Numbered from the stretch's first letter, positions 1-6,653 are shown. The stretch is 6,692 nucleotides of DNA from Lonsdalea britannica (GCF_946477055.1 NZ_CAMKXG010000194.1:1-6692); one strand, 5' to 3'. The notes: generated by a model from the sequence alone, not told the origin. A program made the numbers and translations.

Positions 1-14
1 TTATAAATACCGAA

Positions 15-1301
15 ATGTATTATTTCAGTGGCAATGATGAATATATATATATGCATTTCCCTATTCGAGGATATGCTCTTAAAACGCATCAGGATAATGA
101 GCCATTAGTCATAAAACTGACTCAAGGAAGTACTCTAACAGAAAAGGAGTATGACCATCCCCTTGTTGCTGAACTACGACAAAACAGATTATTAGGCAGC
201 ACATTAAAGTCTGCTCCGGTCATGCAGGATTTGCCGGAATTCAGGCCCATCGAAGCAACCCTTCTTCTGACGGAAAGTTGTAACCTTGCATGCAGCTACT
301 GTTATGCGAAAGCAACCACTCATAAATTTTCGCCAATGCCGCGAGATATTGTTAAAGGTGCCATTGATCTGGTTATCGAAAATGCCAAAAAACATAAAAA
401 TAGAACCGCCGAATTCCGTTTTCTTGGTGGTGGTGAACCTACGCTAGAATGGGATTTAATCGTATGGTCTACACATTACATTCGTTATCGGGCAGATGAA
501 GCAGGCATTAAACATTGGATCCGACTTATAACTAATGGTGTGTTAATCAATGATGAAAAAGCCCGCTGGATTTCGGACAATATTCATTATGTGACGCTCT
601 CATGCGACATTCTTCCTGAACTGCAAGTTAATCGTGCGTTTCCTAATGGTAAAAATTCGCATAAAGCCGTCATGCGTGCGGCTCAACTGTTATGTAAGTA
701 CGGCGTTCCCTGCCATTTCCGTACAACAATTTCTTATACTGCTTCTGGCCGGTTGCAGGAGATGGTGGAGTATACCCATAAATATACTGAAGTTAAGACC
801 ATACGCTTTGAACCTATGGCAGAAATTGGCCGCGCCAGCGACACAGAGATGAACAAACCAGCACAGCAAGACTTCGTTGATGCATTTATTGCTGCTTATA
901 AGCTTGGAAAGCAATACGGAATATTGGTCACATCCAAGATGATGACCAATATTCAACGCCGCTCAACCCGGTTCTGTAATGTCGAATTTGCGATTACGTC
1001 TGAGGGTAATATAGCGGGCTGCCACCGCTACAGTCGAAAAAACGATAGCGGTTTCGACTTTTACCATATCGGAGCTTGGAATGGACAAAAGTTCAATTTT
1101 GATATGGAAAGAATTAATAATCTGCGACAAGTAGACACTAGGGCGTTTCCACAGTGTCAGAATTGTTTTGCGAGGTGGAGCTGTGCGTCAGGCTGTCTTT
1201 CTGCGCGTATGCATCATGGTGAAATTAGCCAGACCGGACCACTGTGCCTCCTTACTCAGGAGTTGCTGAAGTTCAGCATCAAGGAAGCATTGAACGCATA
1301 A
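15..1301 (+). CDS. Radical SAM/SPASM-domain peptide maturase (RiPP-modifying enzyme)
   Basis: The 428-residue protein should act in the cytoplasm, using S-adenosylmethionine and iron-sulfur clusters to modify a peptide by radical chemistry. Cys89, Cys93 and Cys96 form the CxxxCxxC site for the SAM-cleaving 4Fe-4S cluster, and GGGEP at 138-142 is the SAM-binding motif. The C-terminus has the full seven-cysteine SPASM pattern: Cys321-x9-Gly-x4-Cys336, then Cys381, Cys384, Cys390, Cys394 and Cys411, which in this family binds two auxiliary clusters. Residues 1-75 precede the barrel and may help bind the leader; I cannot identify a clear PqqD-like recognition domain. The next gene, 46 bases downstream, encodes the presumed substrate. 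The ATG at 15 has no Shine-Dalgarno sequence, and the frame stays open to base 3, so the real start may lie outside the window. The other nearby ATG, at 51, also lacks one. Family assignment is firm; the exact reaction (thioether, cyclophane, epimerisation or other) is not deducible. Confidence 0.93.
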   Translation: MYYFSGNDEYIYMHFPIRGYALKTHQDNEPLVIKLTQGSTLTEKEYDHPLVAELRQNRLLGSTLKSAPVMQDLPEFRPIEATLLLTESCNLACSYCYAKATTHKFSPMPRDIVKGAIDLVIENAKKHKNRTAEFRFLGGGEPTLEWDLIVWSTHYIRYRADEAGIKHWIRLITNGVLINDEKARWISDNIHYVTLSCDILPELQVNRAFPNGKNSHKAVMRAAQLLCKYGVPCHFRTTISYTASGRLQEMVEYTHKYTEVKTIRFEPMAEIGRASDTEMNKPAQQDFVDAFIAAYKLGKQYGILVTSKMMTNIQRRSTRFCNVEFAITSEGNIAGCHRYSRKNDSGFDFYHIGAWNGQKFNFDMERINNLRQVDTRAFPQCQNCFARWSCASGCLSARMHHGEISQTGPLCLLTQELLKFSIKEALNA

Positions 1302-1334
1302 TATTGTGCTGAATGCTGTCATTAAAGCTTTATC

Positions 1335-1338
1335 GGAG
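1335..1338 (+). promoter_or_regulatory. Ribosome binding site of the precursor peptide gene
   Basis: GGAG lies nine bases before the ATG at 1348. It is a good Shine-Dalgarno match and supports translation of this short gene from that ATG. No comparably good site precedes the visible starts of the upstream radical SAM gene. Confidence 0.7.
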
Positions 1339-1347
1339 TGATTCTTT

Positions 1348-1524
1348 ATGAAGAAAGACAAGCTGGAAGACGTTAAAAAAGAACCTGTCAATACGGATAA
1401 ACACATTGACACGCTCAAATTTATTTCAACTGACGAAGATGAGCAAGAAGGGAATTTTGAGTTTCTTTGCTGCCGAGGTGGTACACATTCTCCTGGCATG
1501 GGAGGTCCGAGCACCCGATGGTAA
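1348..1524 (+). CDS. Putative RiPP precursor peptide (58 aa) with Cys-Cys/Gly-rich core
   Basis: This 58-residue peptide is the likely substrate of the radical SAM enzyme. Residues 1-11 are lysine-rich (MKKDKLEDVKK), a hydrophobic patch LKFIS lies at 24-28, and an acidic run (Asp/Glu at 30-34) follows, all typical of a RiPP leader. The tail from Cys41 reads CCRGGTHSPGMGGPSTRW: vicinal cysteines, five glycines, two GG pairs (44-45, 52-53), two prolines and a C-terminal Trp58. This composition is unlike the leader and fits a modified core. The gene has a good ribosome binding site, sits between maturase and exporter, and is followed by a strong hairpin, the usual layout for a RiPP precursor. 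There is no GG-type C39 cleavage site at the leader/core boundary, consistent with the S8 protease encoded in the operon. The tail matches no RiPP family I can name with confidence. The reading frame is well supported; the role is inferred from context. Confidence 0.82.
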   Translation: MKKDKLEDVKKEPVNTDKHIDTLKFISTDEDEQEGNFEFLCCRGGTHSPGMGGPSTRW

Positions 1525-1557
1525 TGAACTCTGCATTATAGCTGTCGAAGCTTAGTA

Positions 1558-1583
1558 ATGATGGCAACTCCGGTTGCCATCAT
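1558..1583 (+). terminator. Intercistronic hairpin (attenuator or mRNA-stabilising) after the precursor gene
   Basis: ATGATGGCAAC (1558-1568) and GTTGCCATCAT (1573-1583) are perfect reverse complements around TCCG, so the RNA would form an 11-bp stem closed by a cUCCGg tetraloop, one of the very stable UNCG class. It starts 33 bases after the precursor stop and ends 23 bases before the exporter ATG. What follows is only weakly T-rich (CATTTCT), so a partial terminator or a 3' stability element is more likely than a full stop. Either would raise precursor mRNA relative to the downstream genes. The structure is certain on paper; the function is inferred. Confidence 0.6.
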
Positions 1584-1595
1584 CATTTCTACATC

Positions 1596-1600
1596 AAGGA
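1596..1600 (+). promoter_or_regulatory. Ribosome binding site fixing the exporter start at 1607
   Basis: AAGGA ends directly against an ATG at 1601 but is six bases from a second in-frame ATG at 1607. The normal spacing favours 1607. An in-frame TTG further upstream, at 1574, lies inside the hairpin and is an unlikely start. Confidence 0.65.
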
Positions 1601-1606
1601 ATGTAT

Positions 1607-3430
1607 ATGCTCAAAAATTTGTTCCATTTTTTTGAAAACTTAATTAATCCCTTCCCAGGAAAGGATGCTGCATTTCTGCAGAACAAAAAAGGGCTCTGGT
1701 ATTTAATTAAAAAAATTAAAGTTATTGTCGTGCTGATTGCCCTAGCCGGACTAATTAAAGCTGCCGTGGATGTCTGCGTGATTTATACCGTGGGTCTGGT
1801 AATTGATTCCCTGAACGGCACTCTGTCACCTGCCTCAGTTCATTTGGCCACTCAAGAGCAGTTGTTAATAATTGCCGCGTTACTGTTTCTTGTCGTTCGT
1901 CCGATCGTTTCACTAAGCCTAGGGTTGATGTGTGACCAGTGTCTTCGTGCCCGCTTCAGCCCAATGGTCCGATGGATGTTCTACAATAAGGTCGTCAATA
2001 ACGACCTTGTCTTTTTTAATCGTAATCATGCCGGAAAAATAGCGTCTGCGGTCTGGCAAGCTGGGCAGGCTGTAACAGAATTTTTACTCAGTACATTGCA
2101 TATGGTGTGGTCAAATGTCGCTTATGTCATTCTGACTCTAGGATTTATGAGTGTCATCAATATCTGGTTCACGGTAATAATTTTCCTCTGGCTCGCACTT
2201 TATTTGTTCCTTTCGATGAAATACGCCCCGGAAATAAAAAGGCGCTCCCGCAAATCAGCCGACGCTTCCAATGTAATAAATGGCCATCTCGTCGATATAT
2301 TCTCCAATATAATTAACGTTAAATCATTGTCGCCACACGGTGACGATCGCGAATTTGTCCGGGAAAAATTGAGCGATTTTATTAGAAAAAATGAACATTT
2401 TCTGCGGGCGATAACAACGGTAGAAACACTTTTGCTGCTTACCAGTTCTGCAGCGATGGTGGCAACCGGCTATACCTGTATTTTCTCATGGCATAATGGC
2501 CTGCTCTCAGTCGGTGAGATTTCAGTTGTTTTCGGTCTGGTTTTTCGCCTTGAGGGCCAGTTGGCCGCCTTAATGGATCAACTCACCGGAGCAATGCGAA
2601 CGTTGGGGCTGTTCAATGCTTCTATTGAAGCGGTGCATCACCAAAATCAGGTTGTTGGGGGGAATGTTCCTACACCCTTGGGTGGTGTAACTGGTGACAT
2701 AGAACTTTGTGACCTGCATTTTCAGTATGAAGCCGGAAAACATGTGATCCGGGGAATGAATATGCATATTCGGCCGGGGGAGAAAGTAGCTATTGTAGGA
2801 GAATCTGGTTCCGGAAAATCCACACTAGTCAGTTTGTTAATGCGGTTTTATGATCCGACTGGAGGTAAAATTATGCTTGATGGTACGGATATCAGGCAGT
2901 TATCCCTTAGTGATCTGCGAAATCAGTTCAGTATAGTGACTCAGGATAATATCCTTTTCAATCGTACTATCTATGAAAATATCACTTTTGGTTGCTCTAA
3001 TTTCAGCGAAGATGATGTTCTGAAGGCGGCACAAAAAGCTAAGGCACTGGATTTTATTCTTCAGGCAACAGACGGCACCAATACGGGCTTTGATACCATG
3101 ATCGGCGATCGCGGTGTCAGATTGTCTGGTGGGCAGCGCCAACGACTCAGTATTTGTCGGGCCATTTTGCGCAATGCTCCAGTGCTGATTCTAGACGAAG
3201 CCACATCAGCCCTCGATTCCCTGACGGAGGCTGAAATCCGTGATTCGCTTAATGATGCTATGACAGGGAAAACAGTAATAGCTATCGCTCATCGTTTGTC
3301 ATCAGTGATCGCGATGGACAGGATTATTGTTCTGCAGAAAGGCCTCATTGAGGAAGAAGGAACTCACAATGAGCTGGTTCAACAGGAGGGAAGTTATTAC
3401 AGCCTGTGGAAGGAGCAAGCCCGTCCATGA
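1607..3430 (+). CDS. Peptide-exporting ABC transporter, fused membrane and ATPase domains
   Basis: This 607-residue protein is a half-transporter expected to work as an inner-membrane homodimer exporting the processed peptide. Residues about 35-345 form the type I exporter membrane domain, with hydrophobic segments near 36-66, 85-107, 165-182, 186-204, 273-294 and 300-320. The ATPase domain (about 362-607) is complete: Walker A GESGSGKST (398-406), Q-loop Gln446, signature LSGGQ (506-510), Walker B VLILDE (526-531), D-loop SALD (534-537) and switch His562. The N-terminus has no C39 peptidase domain, so it cannot cut the leader itself, unlike many bacteriocin exporters. In this it resembles McjD-type RiPP exporters, which export mature product and also give immunity; that role here is an inference from operon position. 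Its stop overlaps the start of the protease gene. The ABC exporter assignment is firm; the substrate is inferred. Confidence 0.93.
   Translation: MLKNLFHFFENLINPFPGKDAAFLQNKKGLWYLIKKIKVIVVLIALAGLIKAAVDVCVIYTVGLVIDSLNGTLSPASVHLATQEQLLIIAALLFLVVRPIVSLSLGLMCDQCLRARFSPMVRWMFYNKVVNNDLVFFNRNHAGKIASAVWQAGQAVTEFLLSTLHMVWSNVAYVILTLGFMSVINIWFTVIIFLWLALYLFLSMKYAPEIKRRSRKSADASNVINGHLVDIFSNIINVKSLSPHGDDREFVREKLSDFIRKNEHFLRAITTVETLLLLTSSAAMVATGYTCIFSWHNGLLSVGEISVVFGLVFRLEGQLAALMDQLTGAMRTLGLFNASIEAVHHQNQVVGGNVPTPLGGVTGDIELCDLHFQYEAGKHVIRGMNMHIRPGEKVAIVGESGSGKSTLVSLLMRFYDPTGGKIMLDGTDIRQLSLSDLRNQFSIVTQDNILFNRTIYENITFGCSNFSEDDVLKAAQKAKALDFILQATDGTNTGFDTMIGDRGVRLSGGQRQRLSICRAILRNAPVLILDEATSALDSLTEAEIRDSLNDAMTGKTVIAIAHRLSSVIAMDRIIVLQKGLIEEEGTHNELVQQEGSYYSLWKEQARP
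3410..3415 (+). promoter_or_regulatory. Ribosome binding site of the S8 protease, inside the exporter gene
   Basis: AAGGAG lies 11 bases before the ATG at 3427, within the last codons of the exporter. The ATGA overlap of start and stop codons suggests translational coupling. A GTG at 3406 is in frame but lies upstream of this site, so I chose the ATG. Confidence 0.55.
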
Positions 3431-4668
3431 CGCCACATTCACTAATATTGCCGCAGGAGCTTCTTACCTCTTCCCTCTATCAGTCACAATGGCATCTTCA
3501 CGGACGCACGACAGACGGTCAACGTTGTCGTTCAGTTAATGCCGAACAGGCGTGGTGTCGCCTGAAAGGCTATGGTCGAGACGACATTGTTATTGCATTT
3601 GCGGATGATGGCTGTCAAATGGATGCTGTAGCCTCCGGCATCGATGATAAATTTGCGGCAGCGGCTTTTCTGGAAAAGGGCAAACTTGTTTATGCCACCC
3701 CGCAACAGATTAAAGCGCAAATGTTTGTTCCAAGACATCGTCACGGAACCGCTCTCGCTGGTTTGATAGCTGGAGCTATGGATACGGGCTTTCCTGTCGG
3801 GGTTGCTCCAGGGTGTCGTCTGTTACCCGTGCGCTGGGAATACGATAAGCGATTTCGTATCACTCAGCAGGGTTTTTATACTATTTTAAAGGCTCTGGAA
3901 GATAAAACAGATATTTTCATTAACACCTGGGCCAGCCTGCCACATATGAAATTCTCGGATAAGACCATTGGTTTGATACGTGAACTGTCACGTCAAGGAG
4001 GGCGCCGTGGTAAGGGGATTCTCTTTATTTGGGCAGCTGGAAACTCGGGTTGTCCTATCCAATTTCAGGCAGACTCTCCTATTCCTTATGCAGGCTATGT
4101 GGAAAACAACGTATTCTGTGATGGGCGGTACTCCGCTGAATTTACGCATTCCTTGTGCGGTCTTGAAAATGTAATGACCGTCGCGGCGATTAATCTACAT
4201 GGTCGCCGAGCACACTACTCTAGTTACGGGCCGGGCATTTCCCTGTGTGCTCCCTCTAACAATAGTCACTGCTTTGATGCATTTCCTTTCAATGAGCCCG
4301 GCTTAACCACACGCTCCAGTGATGTTGAGGGGTATACCCATAACTTTAAAGGTACCTCCGGCGCTGCTGGTCTGGTGGCAGGGGTCGCAGCACTGACCCT
4401 TAGTGCTAACCCTCAACTGAATGCCTGTGAACTGGCTGGTATATTGCGCCGCACTGCAGTTAAAAACCTTGACTTCCGGCCTTATGAGGAACACCTCTAT
4501 TTTGCACCGGCTTCTTCCACCGGACAAGTAACAGATTTACCTCTGGTTCCGTTCCGAAATGGGGAATTCAATTCCAATGGATGGAGTCCTTGGTTCGGCT
4601 ATGGACTGGTTGATGCAGAGCAGGCGGTCATTGCAGCACAGACTATGGATGTAAAAAAATCCAGCTAA
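3427..4668 (+). CDS. S8 family (subtilisin/kexin-like) serine protease, probable leader peptidase
   Basis: This 413-residue protein carries the full S8 machinery: Asp60 in IAFADDG, His106 in HRHGTALAG, oxyanion Asn206 in WAAGNSG and nucleophile Ser311 in FKGTSGAAG. The Asp-Asp-Gly around the catalytic Asp and the N-terminal QWHL (21-24) recall the kexin branch. The end, FGYGLVDAEQAV (390-401), is the usual subtilase C-terminal helix. There is no signal peptide, no hydrophobic N-terminus and no long propeptide, so it probably acts in the cytoplasm. Next to a maturase, a precursor and an exporter without a peptidase domain, the obvious job is removing the leader from the modified peptide. The start overlaps the exporter stop (ATGA). 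Ten cysteines, including Cys63 three residues after the catalytic Asp, is high for a subtilase. Substrate specificity cannot be read from the sequence. The fold is firm; the role is inferred. Confidence 0.92.
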   Translation: MTPHSLILPQELLTSSLYQSQWHLHGRTTDGQRCRSVNAEQAWCRLKGYGRDDIVIAFADDGCQMDAVASGIDDKFAAAAFLEKGKLVYATPQQIKAQMFVPRHRHGTALAGLIAGAMDTGFPVGVAPGCRLLPVRWEYDKRFRITQQGFYTILKALEDKTDIFINTWASLPHMKFSDKTIGLIRELSRQGGRRGKGILFIWAAGNSGCPIQFQADSPIPYAGYVENNVFCDGRYSAEFTHSLCGLENVMTVAAINLHGRRAHYSSYGPGISLCAPSNNSHCFDAFPFNEPGLTTRSSDVEGYTHNFKGTSGAAGLVAGVAALTLSANPQLNACELAGILRRTAVKNLDFRPYEEHLYFAPASSTGQVTDLPLVPFRNGEFNSNGWSPWFGYGLVDAEQAVIAAQTMDVKKSS

Positions 4669-4820
4669 TTAGCCTTGGCCCCTTAGTTTTCTTGAGTTCC
4701 TACGTATAACTCCAATTTACGGCGGGAGAGTTTTTATCATGCCGGAATTCTGTTTCTGAATGGAACAGGGTTTTGGGTCGAGGTCAATATACTGACTATG
4801 CCCCAGTGAGGGGATAAGCC

Positions 4821-4930
4821 ATGCGCAAAGCCCGACTTACTGAACACAAGATCATCGTCGCCTGAAACAGGTGTTGGCCGATCTGAGTCTGGAACGCGGA
4901 GTATCGAAGGACGGCATCGAAAAAAAAGCT
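4821..4930 (+). pseudogene. IS3-family transposase orfA remnant
   Basis: GAGGGG at 4808-4813 precedes an ATG at 4821 that starts MRKARLTEHKIIVA, the start of the helix-turn-helix protein of the IS, then hits TGA at 4863-4865. Sequence matching the end of orfA (ADLSLE onward) resumes at about 4877 in another frame. Roughly the middle two thirds of orfA, including most of the helix-turn-helix, is therefore deleted, judged against my memory of intact relatives. Confidence 0.8.
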
Positions 4931-5643
4931 TTAAAACCAGCGATAAAACGCGAGCTTGTCAGCTATCTGACCACGGTGGTTGAGCGTTATCCACGCTATG
5001 GATTCAAAAAGTTTTTTCAGGTGCTTCGCAGGCAGGGGTTCGTATGGAACCACAAGCGCGTACACCGGATTTACTGTCTGCTTAAACTGATAAAATAAAA
5101 CAGCGTCTGCCTGTACGTAACCTGGCTCCGCTGGCCATGCTGGAGATGCTTAACTAGAGCTGCTTGATTGATTTTATGCACGATGCGCTGACATGTAGCC
5201 GACGCTTTCGGACCTTCAACGTCGTCGATGATTTTAACCGCGCAGTTCTGGCCACCGAAATTGACCTGAATATCCCGGCGCAGTGCGTTGTGCGGGTTCT
5301 GGACAGAATAGTGGCAAACCGGGAAGATGCGCATGGACAACGGATCGGAACTGTATCATTGGCTCTGGCGCAATGGGCTGAAGACTACGGCGTGATGCTG
5401 GAATTTATCAGTCCGGGTAAACCAACGCAGAACGTATTTATCGAACGGTTTAACAGAACGTCCCGGACCAGAAATACTGGATTTTTATCTGTTCAGAACA
5501 CTGAATGAGGCAGGGAGATCACAGATTGCTGGTTGACTGAATATAACAGCGAACGACCTCATGAGTCCCTGAATAACTTGACACCGGAAGAATACCGGAT
5601 GATGGCTGAGAAACCGAAACTCTCAAAAAGTGCGTGGAACTAA
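4928..5643 (+). pseudogene. IS3-family transposase orfB (DDE integrase) remnant
   Basis: Pieces of the DDE transposase can be followed across frames. ALKPAIKRELVSYLT runs straight into VERYPRYGFKK, skipping an N-terminal stretch of some tens of residues. The frame ends at TAA 5096-5098. QRLPVRN resumes at 5101 in a different frame and meets an amber TAG at 5155-5157. The first catalytic Asp (IDFMHD) is at 5170. The second Asp (RMDNGSEL, 5327-5353) is in another frame, between two compensating shifts. The Glu in FIERFNRT is at 5443, back in the earlier frame. An extra base near 5470 and a missing base near 5513 disturb the C-terminal part, which then reads correctly to TAA at 5641. No single frame joins all three catalytic residues, so no active enzyme is possible. 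Confidence 0.85.
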
Positions 5644-5709
5644 AACGGGTGTGCTTACACTATGTCACGATTAATAAGTCGGAAAATGCAGCCCCGCGAC
5701 ACCAACAAA

Positions 5710-5731
5710 AACGCCCTGAAAACAGGGCGTT
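5710..5731 (-). terminator. Rho-independent terminator of yicC
   Basis: AACGCCCTG (5710-5718) and CAGGGCGTT (5723-5731) form a perfect 9-bp GC-rich stem around AAAA. On the minus strand it is followed by a T-rich run (complement of CAACAAAA, 5703-5710). It begins 27 bases past the yicC stop. It lacks a T tract on the plus strand, so it chiefly terminates yicC transcription. Confidence 0.85.
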
Positions 5732-5758
5732 GTAGCATCCTGCGGAGCAGGGCGGAAT

Positions 5759-6622
5759 TTACTCGATATTCTGAATCTGTTCCCGCATCTGCTCAATCAG
5801 CACCTTAAGCTCAATGGCTGCGGCGGTGACGTCGGAGTTAATGGATTTGGAGCCCAGCGTGTTCGACTCGCGGTTAAACTCCTGCATCATGAAGTCCAGA
5901 CGGCGGCCGACGGCTTCCTGCTTGTTGAGAATTTTGTAGGTTTCCTTCACGTGCGCTTCCAGGCGGTCCAGCTCTTCGGCGACGTCGACGCGTTGCGCCA
6001 TCAGCACCAGCTCCTGCTCCAGCCGGTTGTTCTCCAGCTGTACCTGCGCGTCTTCCAGTTTGCTGACCAGCTTTTCACGCTGCCATTGCAGGATGTTCGG
6101 CATGTGCGCGCGAACTTTGACGACTTCGGCGCTGACGCCCGCCAGACGCTGTTCGATCAGCGCTTTCAGCGCGTTGCCTTCGCTTTCGCGGGCGGCGATG
6201 AAGTCATCCAGCGCGCCTTCCAGCGCCTGCATCAGCTCGGCGCTGATGGCGTCGAGATCTTGCTCTTCCGCCGCCATCACCCCCGGCCAGCGCAGGATAT
6301 CGACCGGGTTGATTTCCCCTTCGTCGCTCTGCATCTTGACCCACTTCGCGGCTTCCACCAGCTGTTTTGCCAGTCGTTCGTTCATGATCAACGAACCCTG
6401 CGCGCGCGGATCCAGCTCGAAGCGCAGGTTGCATTCGATTTTGCCGCGCGTCAGCCGGTTGCGAATACGTTCGCGAACCACGGGCTCCAGACTGCGGAAC
6501 TGCTCCGGTAAACGGATGTAAGTTTCCAGATAACGTTGGTTAACGGAACGCAGCTCCCAGGCTGCGCTTCCCCACTCGCCTTTGATTTCTCGTCGTGCGT
6601 AAGCGGTCATGCTACGGATCAT
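5759..6622 (-). CDS. yicC: YicC family endoribonuclease
   Basis: The 287-residue product matches E. coli YicC as I remember it, in length and almost throughout in sequence. It starts MIRSMTAYARREIKGEWGS, has the YicC N-terminal domain over about residues 1-155, and ends in the conserved DUF1732 domain (about 200-287) with AEELDRLEAH (215-224) and FMMQEFNRE (244-252). Conserved acidic residues there are thought to bind the metal. E. coli YicC has been reported as an endoribonuclease acting on the small RNA RyhB. The start is the Met four codons before a second Met; a weak AGG lies nine bases upstream. It has its own terminator and a -10 box, and is convergent with the peptide cassette. In E. 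coli it is divergent from rph-pyrE, which would lie just beyond the right edge. Codon use is much more GC-rich than in the left 4.7 kb. This is core chromosome and anchors the host as an enterobacterium. Confidence 0.97.
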   Translation of the reverse strand: MIRSMTAYARREIKGEWGSAAWELRSVNQRYLETYIRLPEQFRSLEPVVRERIRNRLTRGKIECNLRFELDPRAQGSLIMNERLAKQLVEAAKWVKMQSDEGEINPVDILRWPGVMAAEEQDLDAISAELMQALEGALDDFIAARESEGNALKALIEQRLAGVSAEVVKVRAHMPNILQWQREKLVSKLEDAQVQLENNRLEQELVLMAQRVDVAEELDRLEAHVKETYKILNKQEAVGRRLDFMMQEFNRESNTLGSKSINSDVTAAAIELKVLIEQMREQIQNIE

Positions 6623-6653
6623 CGGTGCGTACCTGTCAGAAAATGATGGAAGG

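Larger units (their letters stand above)
4821..5643 (+). mobile_element. Decayed IS3-family insertion sequence remnant
   Basis: Fragments of both IS3-family reading frames lie in order here, closely resembling from memory the enterobacterial IS1400/ISEhe3-type elements, whose orfA begins MRKAR and whose orfB ends KSAWN. Internal deletions, frameshifts and stops make it inactive. The A8 run at 4920-4927 followed by G is the remains of the slippery site at which such elements fuse orfA to orfB. I found no matching terminal inverted repeats or target duplication, so the limits given are only those of recognisable coding sequence; the ends may be lost or lie in the flanks 4669-4820 and 5644-5700. 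It separates the peptide cassette from yicC. Confidence 0.85.

Noticed and set aside
1290..1302. Possible promoter before the precursor (CATAAT at 1297-1302)
   Set aside because: The -10 is a fair match, but no acceptable -35 lies 16-18 bases upstream, and the short gap fits read-through from the maturase gene.
1188..1514. Minus-strand frame of 108 codons across the precursor gene
   Set aside because: It overlaps the maturase end and the precursor on the other strand, has no ribosome binding site, and its Ser-rich product looks like no real protein.
4664..4673. Perfect palindrome GCTAATTAGC at the protease stop codon
   Set aside because: It is too AT-rich with no room for a loop, so it is not a convincing terminator; a chance 10-base palindrome is plausible.
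4669..4820. Possible small gene or terminator between protease and IS remnant
   Set aside because: Only very short frames without homology are visible, such as an ATG at 4739 ending within a few codons. There is no GC-rich stem with a T tract. It may hold the degraded left end of the IS.
5164..5508. 114-codon transposase-like frame as a functional gene
   Set aside because: It lacks the N-terminus, and the second catalytic Asp and the C-terminal part are out of frame, so it is a fragment of a dead IS orfB.
5951..6521. Long plus-strand open frames (186 and 164 codons) opposite yicC
   Set aside because: They are antisense to a highly conserved full-length gene, have no ribosome binding site, and arise from its GC-rich codon pattern.
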